The notes beneath the pieces are model-generated. The model made no database searches, was not told the DNA's origin, and saw only the letters and a program-made list of their open reading frames with translations. Below, piece by piece: positions 1 to 6,749 of a DNA stretch of 39,202 nucleotides. The first letter of the stretch is position 1, and every line of letters starts with the position of its first letter. The stretch spans positions 1-39,202 of the forward strand of contig DASYKE010000007.1 of the NCBI GenBank assembly GCA_035995725.1. Direction: 5' to 3'. The DNA comes from JAQGLW01 sp035995725 (GTDB taxonomy: Bacteria > Pseudomonadota > Gammaproteobacteria > Burkholderiales > Burkholderiaceae_D). A program made the translations under genes and the position numbers.

Positions 1-1
1 T

Positions 2-985
2 CTGGTGGCGCAAAAAGCGCTGGACGCCTTCGGCCAGACTTTCCTTGTGGAAGGCAACGAATTGCATGCGAGTGCCAGCATCGGTATCAGTCTCTATCCG
101 GACGATGGGGCAGATGTCGAAACCTTGATGCGCGCTGCCGACACTGCGATGAATCATGCCAAGGAACGCGGGCGGGGGAACTACCAGTTTTTCACGCAAG
201 CACTCAACAAGGCGGCGCAGCAGCGGCTTGGGCTGGAAAACAAATTGCGGCAGGCATTGGCGAAAAACGAATTCGTGCTGCACTATCAACCTCAGGTGAA
301 CATGTCCAATGGCACCATATTTTCGGGCGAAGCCTTGCTGCGCTGGCGTCAGCCGGGAAAAGCGCCGATTTCGTGCGCAGGCTTCATTTCCATCGCCGAA
401 GAGAGCAGCTTGATCCTGTCCATCGGCGAGTGGGTATTACGCGAGGCTTGCCGCCAGCTCAAGCAATGGCAGGATGCCGGCCATCCGGAGTTGCACATCG
501 CGGTCAATTTGTCGCCGCGCCAGTTTTACCACCCGCACTTCCTCGACATGATCGTAGCGATCCTGGATGAAACGGGATTGGCTGCGACCGGTCTTGACCT
601 GGAAATCACAGAGGGCCTCCTGCTGCAGCGCAGCGATGATATTGTCAACACGCTCAATCGGCTCAGCGGCATGGGGATCCAATTATCATTGGATGATTTC
701 GGAACCGGATATTCCAGCCTGTCGTATTTGCAGCGCTTCCCGGTGCATGCGCTCAAGATCGACCAGTCGTTTGTACGCGACATCGGCCGTGACCGGAATG
801 CTACCGCACTGGTCACCGCGATCGTCGCCATGGCCAACAGCCTCCACATGAAGGTGCTGGCCGAAGGTGTGGAAACCTCGCAGCAGATTGCCTTCCTGAG
901 ATCCTGTGGCTGCCCTTCCGGGCAAGGCTTCTATTACAGCGAAGCGGTACCAGCGGATGCGTTTATCAAGTTGCTGGACAAATAA
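2..985 (+). CDS. GGDEF-EAL cyclic-di-GMP signalling protein (5' truncated by window edge)
   Basis: Only the C-terminal part is present; the reading frame is open to the window edge. The first ~65 visible residues are the end of a GGDEF (diguanylate cyclase) domain, with the usual SIGISLYPDDG and MNHAKERGRGNYQ stretches; the GGDEF motif itself lies upstream. The rest is a complete EAL phosphodiesterase domain, which hydrolyses c-di-GMP to pGpG. Visible signature residues are EALLRW, NLSPRQF, LEITEG, DDFGTGYSSLSYL, LKIDQSF and AEGVET, so the metal- and substrate-binding set looks intact and the domain is probably active. It ends with TAA. No partner gene is visible. The sensory N-terminus cannot be judged here. 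Confidence 0.93.
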   Translation: MVAQKALDAFGQTFLVEGNELHASASIGISLYPDDGADVETLMRAADTAMNHAKERGRGNYQFFTQALNKAAQQRLGLENKLRQALAKNEFVLHYQPQVNMSNGTIFSGEALLRWRQPGKAPISCAGFISIAEESSLILSIGEWVLREACRQLKQWQDAGHPELHIAVNLSPRQFYHPHFLDMIVAILDETGLAATGLDLEITEGLLLQRSDDIVNTLNRLSGMGIQLSLDDFGTGYSSLSYLQRFPVHALKIDQSFVRDIGRDRNATALVTAIVAMANSLHMKVLAEGVETSQQIAFLRSCGCPSGQGFYYSEAVPADAFIKLLDK

Positions 986-1442
986 AATAAGCGCGACCTC
1001 CCAGCCAAATTCGGTTTATGGAACAGCGTGTATTAGCGCTGTGCACGATGATCGCGCCGTGGCGTGTAGCACCGAATCTTTGCCAAGTTCATCGGCCGTC
1101 ATCCGGTTGGCCTAATGGCAACAACCCAGAGGCGCCGTATTTCACACGGAAAGTACGACTACCCAAAAAGCGAGAAAACGCCGAAGAACAGCGACGAGTC
1201 GAGGGCGCCGAAGCGGAGTTTCAAGTCACGCATCGACTCGTTGACGGGATAAAAAAAGGTGCCGGGGACGAACCGCACGGAAGCAGAGAACGGCCTGACC
1301 GCGCTTAAGTGCAGTTTCCTTTCCGTTGGCCCCAAGTTTCATAGTCTCTTTTAATCGATTTAATTAAAACAATCAAATTTTATTATTAAGCGATTTTAGT
1401 CATACTGCGTCTTCCTTCTCCAATTCAAACGAGGACCTAGCA
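986..1442. other. Intergenic region before ahpC; imperfect inverted repeat, no convincing gene
   Basis: A 457-bp gap. An open frame at 1018-1308 has no recognisable product or ribosome site and looks accidental. The arms 1192-1202 (CGACGAGTCGA) and 1233-1243 (TCGACTCGTTG) form an 11-bp inverted repeat with one G-T pair, about 30 bp apart. The last 110 bp are markedly AT-rich and hold the ahpC control region. Confidence 0.6.
1341..1386 (+). promoter_or_regulatory. ahpC control region, candidate OxyR site
   Basis: This is an AT-rich block in otherwise GC-rich DNA, about 60-100 bp upstream of the ahpC start. It contains ATAG at 1341 and an interrupted dyad, GATT (1357-1360) with AATC (1371-1374), of the kind bound by LysR-type regulators such as OxyR. 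TATTAT at 1381-1386 could be a -10 element. The match to the OxyR consensus is partial; the assignment rests mainly on what usually controls ahpC. Confidence 0.3.
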
Positions 1443-2006
1443 ATGCCTATCATCAATACCCAAGTCAAACCGTTCAAAGCAACCGCATACCACAAGGGCG
1501 AATTCGTTCCCGTTACCGAAGAAAACTTCAAGGGTAAGTGGTCGGTCGTCGTGTTCTACCCGGCGGACTTTACGTTCGTCTGCCCGACCGAACTCGGCGA
1601 TCTGGCGGACCGTTACGCCACCTTCAAGAAGCTTGGCGTGGAGATCTATGGCGTGTCGACCGATACGCACTTCACCCACAAGGCATGGCACGACACGTCG
1701 GACACGATCGGCAAGGTCGAATACCCGCTGATCGGCGATCCGACGCTGACGCTCTCGCGCAACTTCGACGTTCTGATCGAAGAAGAGGGCATGGCGCTGC
1801 GCGGCACATTCGTGATCAACCCTGAAGGCGAGATCAAGCTGTGCGAAATCCATGACAACGGCATCGGCCGCGACGCGGGCGAACTTCTGCGCAAGGTACA
1901 GGCTGCGCAATACATTGCGGCGCACCCGGGCGAAGTTTGCCCCGCCAAGTGGACGCCGGGTGCCGAAACGCTGACCCCTTCGCTCGACCTCGTCGGCAAG
2001 ATCTAA
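1443..2006 (+). CDS. ahpC: Alkyl hydroperoxide reductase subunit C (2-Cys peroxiredoxin)
   Basis: A cytoplasmic peroxiredoxin of 187 aa, the same length as the E. coli enzyme. It reduces H2O2, organic peroxides and peroxynitrite. The peroxidatic Cys is C47 in FVCPTE and the resolving Cys is C166 in EVCPAKW; the C-terminal tail TLTPSLDLVGKI is the family ending. The ATG is preceded by GAGGA at 1431-1435 with 7-bp spacing, which fixes the start. The electron donor AhpF is encoded 156 bp downstream on the same strand, so the two are probably one operon. Regulation by OxyR is plausible but inferred. Confidence 0.98.
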   Translation: MPIINTQVKPFKATAYHKGEFVPVTEENFKGKWSVVVFYPADFTFVCPTELGDLADRYATFKKLGVEIYGVSTDTHFTHKAWHDTSDTIGKVEYPLIGDPTLTLSRNFDVLIEEEGMALRGTFVINPEGEIKLCEIHDNGIGRDAGELLRKVQAAQYIAAHPGEVCPAKWTPGAETLTPSLDLVGKI

Positions 2007-2162
2007 GCGCTCACCGGTTGCTCATCTCAGCGTCCGATCGTGCGCGTAGCGCGTGCTCGGACGCCCTCGCCTCGGAGTGCACACGGGCTATCCCTGGTCG
2101 CACCCGCTGGACGTAGTCAAGCGCTGAAGCTCCCATCCATCATTACGGAATTCGAAACTGCC

Positions 2163-3755
2163 ATGCTGGACGCCAATCTCAAGAATCAGTTAAAAACCTA
2201 TTTGGAAAAGGTCAGCCGGCCGATCGAGATCGTCGCTTCACTCGACGATAGCGACAAATCGCGCGAGTTGCAGGCCTTGCTCGACGATATCACGACGCTG
2301 TCGGACCGTATCACGGTGATCGAACGGCACGGGGACAACGAGCGCAAGCCGTCGTTCTCGATCGGCCAGCCGGGCAAGGACACCGGCATCCGCTTCGCAG
2401 GCATCCCGATGGGTCACGAGTTCACGTCGCTCGTGCTCGCGCTGCTGCAAGTGGGGGGCCATCCGATCAAGCTCGACGATGCCGTGATCGAACAGATCCG
2501 CAATCTCGACGGCGACTTCCGCTTCGAAACCTATATCTCGCTGTCGTGCCAGAACTGTCCGGAAGTGGTACAGGCGCTGAATGTGATGGCGCTCATCAAC
2601 CCGCGCATCCGCCAAGTGACGATCGACGGCGCGCTGTTCCAGAATGAAGTCGAGCAACGGCAGATCATGGCCGTGCCGACCGTCTATATGAATGGTGAAG
2701 TGTTCGGCCAGGGCCGCAGCGGTGTGAAGGAAATCCTCGCGAAGCTCGACAGCGGCGCGAGCGCACGGCAAGCGAAGGAACTCGACAGGAAAGAAGTATT
2801 CGACGTATTGATCGTCGGCGGTGGGCCGGCAGGTGCGGCGGCGGCAATCTACGCGGCGCGCAAGGGCATTCGCACCGGCGTGGTTGCAGAGCGTTTCGGC
2901 GGCCAGGTGCTTGATACGCTTGCAATCGAAAACTTCGTGTCCGTGCAGGAAACGGAAGGACCGAAGTTCGCGACGGCGCTCGAACAACACGTGAAGAGCT
3001 ATGACGTGGACATCATGGATGCGCAGCGCGCCGAAGCGCTCTTGCCGGGCAATGTCAACGAAGTCCGCCTCGCGAGTGGCGCGGTGTTGAAAGCGAAGAC
3101 GGTCGTGCTTGCAACCGGCGCGCGCTGGCGCGAGATCGACGTGCCGGGCGAACGCGAGTATCGCAATCACGGTGTCGCGTATTGCCCTCACTGCGACGGG
3201 CCGCTCTTCAAGGGGAAGCGTGTCGCGGTGGTCGGTGGCGGCAATTCAGGTGTCGAGGCGGCGATCGATCTGGCCGGCCTCGTGCGCGAAGTGACGTTGC
3301 TCGAATACGACGCCGAATTGCGCGCGGACGCGGTGCTGCAACGCAAGTTGCGCAGCCTTCCGAACGTGACGGTGATCACGCAGGCGCAGACCACCGAAAT
3401 TACCGGCGACGGCAAGAAAGTTGACGGTCTAGTGTACACGGACCGCCGCACGAAGGAATCGAAGCGCGTTGACCTCGAAGGTGTGTTCGTGCAGATTGGG
3501 CTTGTACCGAATACCGAGTGGCTTAAAGGTACGATGGAGCTTTCGCGCCATGGCGAGATTGTGGTGGATGCGAAGGGCCAGACGTCAGTGCCAGGCATGT
3601 TCGCGGCCGGCGACGTGACGACAGTGCCATACAAGCAGATCGTGATCGCGGTCGGTGAAGGCGCGAAGGCATCGCTCGGTGCATTCGAATACCTGATCCG
3701 CCACTCGGCGCCTGCCGCAGTGGAGAGCGAACAGGTCGTCGAGGCGCTTGCCTGA
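2163..3755 (+). CDS. ahpF: Alkyl hydroperoxide reductase subunit F (NADH:peroxiredoxin reductase)
   Basis: A flavoprotein of 530 aa (E. coli 521) that passes electrons from NADH through FAD and two disulfides to AhpC. Residues 1-200 form the double-thioredoxin N-terminal domain with CQNC (C129/C132). FAD-binding GGGPAG is near 219-224, the thioredoxin-reductase-like redox pair is CPHC (C341/C344), the NAD-binding GGGNSG is near 358-363, and a GMFAAGDV FAD motif is near the C-terminus. The frame stays open upstream to 2040, but family alignment favours ATG 2163 (MLDANLKNQL); only a weak ACGGAA ribosome site at 2146-2150 precedes it. It lies directly after ahpC. Confidence 0.97.
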   Translation: MLDANLKNQLKTYLEKVSRPIEIVASLDDSDKSRELQALLDDITTLSDRITVIERHGDNERKPSFSIGQPGKDTGIRFAGIPMGHEFTSLVLALLQVGGHPIKLDDAVIEQIRNLDGDFRFETYISLSCQNCPEVVQALNVMALINPRIRQVTIDGALFQNEVEQRQIMAVPTVYMNGEVFGQGRSGVKEILAKLDSGASARQAKELDRKEVFDVLIVGGGPAGAAAAIYAARKGIRTGVVAERFGGQVLDTLAIENFVSVQETEGPKFATALEQHVKSYDVDIMDAQRAEALLPGNVNEVRLASGAVLKAKTVVLATGARWREIDVPGEREYRNHGVAYCPHCDGPLFKGKRVAVVGGGNSGVEAAIDLAGLVREVTLLEYDAELRADAVLQRKLRSLPNVTVITQAQTTEITGDGKKVDGLVYTDRRTKESKRVDLEGVFVQIGLVPNTEWLKGTMELSRHGEIVVDAKGQTSVPGMFAAGDVTTVPYKQIVIAVGEGAKASLGAFEYLIRHSAPAAVESEQVVEALA

Positions 3756-4114
3756 GAGCTACCTGTTGGTGCAATCCACGTTGTATTAACGGGCGCATAG
3801 CAGGAAGCTTTCGCTGGCAGATCGATGCAAAGCGTTCCGATGGATGAGGTCTTCGCACGGTCCTGGCTGCGGTTGCACTACCCTGTGCGTCGACAGCACC
3901 CGGATCGGCAAGCTGGCCGATCGGATTGAAAGGCGTGACATCGATCAGCGTATCGCCGATATCGGATTTCAATTGATAGAGCGTGCAAGCGCTTAGGGCG
4001 CATGTTCATATGCAAGAGCGCGCTGCCTTGGCACATATCACAACTATCGCCGAATACAATTTCCCAGTGCCAGAAAAGCGGTGCGCGCGTATTTTGTTTC
4101 AACAGCCTAAGAGG
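3756..4114. other. Gap between ahpF and the convergent dehydrogenase; possible decayed coding DNA
   Basis: 359 bp with no complete gene. A short plus-strand frame ending at the TAG near 3994 reads TRIGKLADRIERRDIDQRIA and has coding-like composition, but it has no start and I recognise no family. It may be a gene remnant. No clear terminator follows ahpF. Confidence 0.4.
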
Positions 4115-5281
4115 CTACGGCGTAAACACCGAGCGTACGCAACCGTCTTCCTTCATCCGCCACAGTTCATAGCCCTTCGGGGCATCCTCAAGCGAGAACT
4201 TGTGGGTGATCATGAAAGACGGATCAAACTCGCCGCGTGCCGCGTGATCGAGCAGTCTTGGGACGTACTTCGGCCCGAATACCTGTGACGAACGAATCGT
4301 GAGGGCCTTGTTGACGACGGCGCCCATCGGAAACTTATCCATCATGAAAAAGACGCCCAGCACCGACACTTTCCCGCCTTTGCGGCACGCGTAAATCGCC
4401 TCGCGCAGCGAATGGGCGCTGTCCCTGGAAAGACGCACCGTCTGCTTCATGCGGTCCAACGCATAGTCGACCGAATAACCATGCGATTCCATGCCGACGG
4501 CTTCAATGCATGCGTCGGGACCGCGCCCGCCGGTCATCTCTTTTAAGGTTTCGAGCACATCCTGCTCGGCGTAGTTGATGGTTTCGGACCCCACGTGCTC
4601 GCGCGCCATCTTCAGGCGCTCCGGAATCCGGTCGATCCCGATCACTCGTTCCGCGCCGAGCATGAAAGCGGTCTTCTGCGCCATGAGCCCTACACCGCCG
4701 CAGCCCCACACGGCGATGATATCGCCGGGCTTGATGTCGCAGAATTCGGCACCCATGTAGCCGGTCGGGCCGGCTTCCGAGCAAAAGATGGCCTGGTCAT
4801 CCGGCACCCCTTCCGGTACCACGAAGCAGCCGGTGTCGGCAAACGGCACGCGGATGTACTGCGCATGGCAGCCCGCATAGCCGCCGAGCGAGTGGGTATA
4901 GCCGAAGATGGCGCCGGGAGCTTGCCCGTACACTGGTTCCGCAATCTCCGGTTTGTCGTTGGAGTTGTCGCACATCGAATGCATCTCGTGCTGGCAGAAC
5001 CAGCAGTTGCCGCATGAGATGACGGGCGAAACGACGACGCGGTCGCCTTTTTTCAGCTTCTTAACCTCGGGCCCGGTTTCCACGATTTCGCCCATGAATT
5101 CGTGGCCGATGATGTCACCCGCTTTCATCGTCGGGATGTACCCGGCAATGATGTGTTCGTCGGAACCGCACACCGAAGACATCGTAACCTTCAGGATGGC
5201 GTCCTTTTTGTTGATGATGATAGGATCTGCCACGCTTTCCACGCGCAGGTCGTTTACACCTTCCCAGCATAGCGCTCGCAT
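4115..5281 (-). CDS. Zinc-dependent medium-chain alcohol dehydrogenase
   Basis: 388 aa, medium-chain dehydrogenase/reductase family (COG1063, tdh/formaldehyde-dehydrogenase-like). Catalytic-zinc residues are C38 (VCGSDEH) and H60-E61 (IGHEF). The structural-zinc cysteines are C90, C93, C96 and C104. The coenzyme fold has GCGGVG near 194-199, followed by an Asp in IGIDRIPERL, which points to NAD(H) rather than NADP(H). The substrate is not determinable; relatives oxidise alcohols or formaldehyde adducts. An AGGAGG ribosome site lies 7 bp upstream and overlaps the stop region of the preceding gene (11-bp gap), so it is translated in an operon with the SRPBCC gene. Confidence 0.92.
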   Translation of the reverse strand: MRALCWEGVNDLRVESVADPIIINKKDAILKVTMSSVCGSDEHIIAGYIPTMKAGDIIGHEFMGEIVETGPEVKKLKKGDRVVVSPVISCGNCWFCQHEMHSMCDNSNDKPEIAEPVYGQAPGAIFGYTHSLGGYAGCHAQYIRVPFADTGCFVVPEGVPDDQAIFCSEAGPTGYMGAEFCDIKPGDIIAVWGCGGVGLMAQKTAFMLGAERVIGIDRIPERLKMAREHVGSETINYAEQDVLETLKEMTGGRGPDACIEAVGMESHGYSVDYALDRMKQTVRLSRDSAHSLREAIYACRKGGKVSVLGVFFMMDKFPMGAVVNKALTIRSSQVFGPKYVPRLLDHAARGEFDPSFMITHKFSLEDAPKGYELWRMKEDGCVRSVFTP

Positions 5282-5292
5282 TTTCCATCCTC

Positions 5293-6081
5293 CTATCGGT
5301 CGCGGCCGTCATTCCTGCCGGCAGGTTGATTCTTGATCGACGGAATATCACCCGTCTCGGCAAGGGCCTTGAGACGCCACAGCACCTTGTACGCTATCTG
5401 TTTCGGTACGAAACCAAGGAGTTTCATCACACCTTCGGAAGGTACGGGTGTGGGTGGATGGAAGCGCATGCGCAGCAGGACTTCGGTACCCCGGTTGCTC
5501 GGGGCGGGGCGAAATTCCACCACGCCATCATTGGGCACTTCGGCTCCCGGCATGGTCTGCCAGCGGATGCGCTCGCCTGGGTGTTCCTCTGTGATTTCCG
5601 AGTCCCACTCGATGCGGCGGTCCATCGGGCCGCGCACGCTCCAATGGGAGTGTTTTTCGTCCTTGATGGTGATGTCGGCGAATTCTTCCATGATGCGCCG
5701 CATGGTCTGCGGGTCGCGCCATAACTGATAGAGCTCGTCCGCCGGCTTGCCGATGGTAATGGCGCGCGTAATCAACAGTTCGTCCGTTTTCGGCTTAGCC
5801 CTAGGCAAGTTGCGGCCGCCCGCCGTATGCAGATTGAGTTTCTGATACAGGTTGGAATGTCCGGTGACGCCGCGTCGCAACAGCTCGCCGCCTGCGAGCG
5901 CAGCAACCGTACCACCAACCGAGCGGCGTTTAATGCCGTTTGCCACAAGCAAGCCGCCGAGCAACATCGAAACTGCCCGCTCAGCCTCATGAACATTGAC
6001 CCCCGAAGGCCCGCGAATTTCTCCGGATCCACGCTCGCTTAACGGACGCAAGGTTTGTCTGACGATATCGGCTACATTCAT
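5293..6081 (-). CDS. SRPBCC (polyketide cyclase/START-like) protein with N-terminal membrane segment
   Basis: 262 aa. Residues ~30-75 are a glycine/alanine-rich, hairpin-like hydrophobic segment with VSMLLGGLLVANGIKRRSVGG and TVAALAGGELLRRG, resembling DUF2892-type membrane anchors. Residues ~100-245 look like an SRPBCC ligand-binding domain (RAITIGKPADELYQLWRDPQ; later EWDSEITEEHPGERIRWQ), known from polyketide-cyclase and coenzyme-Q-binding families. The ligand is unknown. The start has AAGGA about 8 bp upstream. It is the first gene of a two-gene operon with the alcohol dehydrogenase 11 bp downstream, which suggests a shared hydrophobic substrate or stress role (inference). Confidence 0.85.
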   Translation of the reverse strand: MNVADIVRQTLRPLSERGSGEIRGPSGVNVHEAERAVSMLLGGLLVANGIKRRSVGGTVAALAGGELLRRGVTGHSNLYQKLNLHTAGGRNLPRAKPKTDELLITRAITIGKPADELYQLWRDPQTMRRIMEEFADITIKDEKHSHWSVRGPMDRRIEWDSEITEEHPGERIRWQTMPGAEVPNDGVVEFRPAPSNRGTEVLLRMRFHPPTPVPSEGVMKLLGFVPKQIAYKVLWRLKALAETGDIPSIKNQPAGRNDGRDR

Positions 6082-6339
6082 GCTGATTCCTTTCGCGGGT
6101 TTGCTACAGGGAATTGCTGTTCCTTCCTGCTAAAAGCTGGCTGTCACAGCCCTGTTCTGCATAGGGGATTTACGTAAGAATGAACAATTGGCGCCACGGT
6201 GCTGACAAAAGCAGCAGGCTTGTAACATAGTAGGTCGGGGTGGTGGAAATAGCGAGGTGAGCCAAGAAAGAAATAGCCACTAAAAATGGCCGCTGAAAAT
6301 GAACTGGCTGTTGTTGCCAAAATCGAGCGGTTCAGTAGC
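6082..6339. other. Intergenic region upstream of the SRPBCC gene
   Basis: It holds the presumptive promoter of the SRPBCC-dehydrogenase operon and a small GGCTGTGACAGCC hairpin at about 6140-6152. A 65-codon minus-strand frame at 6144-6341 has no recognisable product or good ribosome site and is not called. Confidence 0.4.
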
Positions 6340-6496
6340 AACCACTGAATGTAACGACTTCGCCAAGGTGCCAGACAAACTCGAAGCCGATGGCGTTATG
6401 ATTGTGACCAAGCTGGATCGACTTGGTCGGAATGCTATGGATGTTAGGGCAACTATGAATCTATTGTCGGCTGAGGCTCCTGCCTATAGGCAATGA
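6340..6496 (+). pseudogene. Serine recombinase (resolvase/invertase) fragment
   Basis: About 50 codons matching the middle of the serine-recombinase catalytic domain: DKLEADGVMIVTKLDRLGR followed by NAMDVRATMNLLSAE, the conserved LDRLGR helix region of Tn3-type resolvases. The N-terminal catalytic serine (YxRVSTxxQ region) and everything after 'LLSAE' are missing; the frame ends at a TGA soon after. This is a remnant, not a working enzyme. It lies 90 bp from a tRNA gene, a common site for integrated elements, so a lost mobile element is the likely origin. Confidence 0.8.
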
Positions 6497-6540
6497 ATTA
6501 TCGAAAACCACCTGCTATTTGCCTGCTGACAGTCCCAAAA

Positions 6541-6575
6541 CGACAAAGCCCAACCTTGTGGGTTGGGCTTTGTCG
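6541..6575 (-). terminator. Rho-independent terminator of the tRNA gene
   Basis: A perfect 15-bp inverted repeat: CGACAAAGCCCAACC at 6541-6555 pairs with 6561-6575 around a 5-nt loop. Read on the minus strand it is followed by TTTT (6537-6540 on plus are AAAA). It starts 11 bp past the CCA end of the tRNA. Confidence 0.9.
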
Positions 6576-6585
6576 TTGATTATGT

Positions 6586-6664
<79 letters not shown>

Positions 6665-6676
6665 AATCTGTTCCAT

Positions 6677-6691
6677 GCGGGCCCGGCCCGC
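6677..6691. repeat. 15-bp GC palindrome beside the tRNA
   Basis: GCGGGCCCGGCCCGC has two 7-bp arms around one central base. It lies between the tRNA and the rpoD 3' hairpin. Confidence 0.6.
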
Positions 6692-6697
6692 TCGGTT

Positions 6698-6731
6698 CTC
6701 ACCCGCTCCCTCCGCAGAGAGGTCGGGTGAG
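6698..6731. repeat. Dispersed GC-rich repeat, copy A (3' of rpoD)
   Basis: CTCACCCG (6698-6705) pairs with CGGGTGAG (6724-6731) around CTCCCTCCGCAGAGAGGT. This is one member of the CCCTCNCCC/GGGAGAGGG family seen elsewhere in the window. It lies 19 bp past the rpoD stop and could act as its 3' hairpin, but no T-run follows. Confidence 0.65.
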
Positions 6732-6749
6732 GATCGGTTCCTTACGGAG

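Noticed and set aside
1018..1308. 96-codon plus-strand frame before ahpC
   Set aside because: No ribosome site, no family, and low-complexity charged end; likely non-coding.
2238..3191. 317-codon minus-strand frame opposite ahpF
   Set aside because: It is a shadow of ahpF; His/Arg-rich and without family features.
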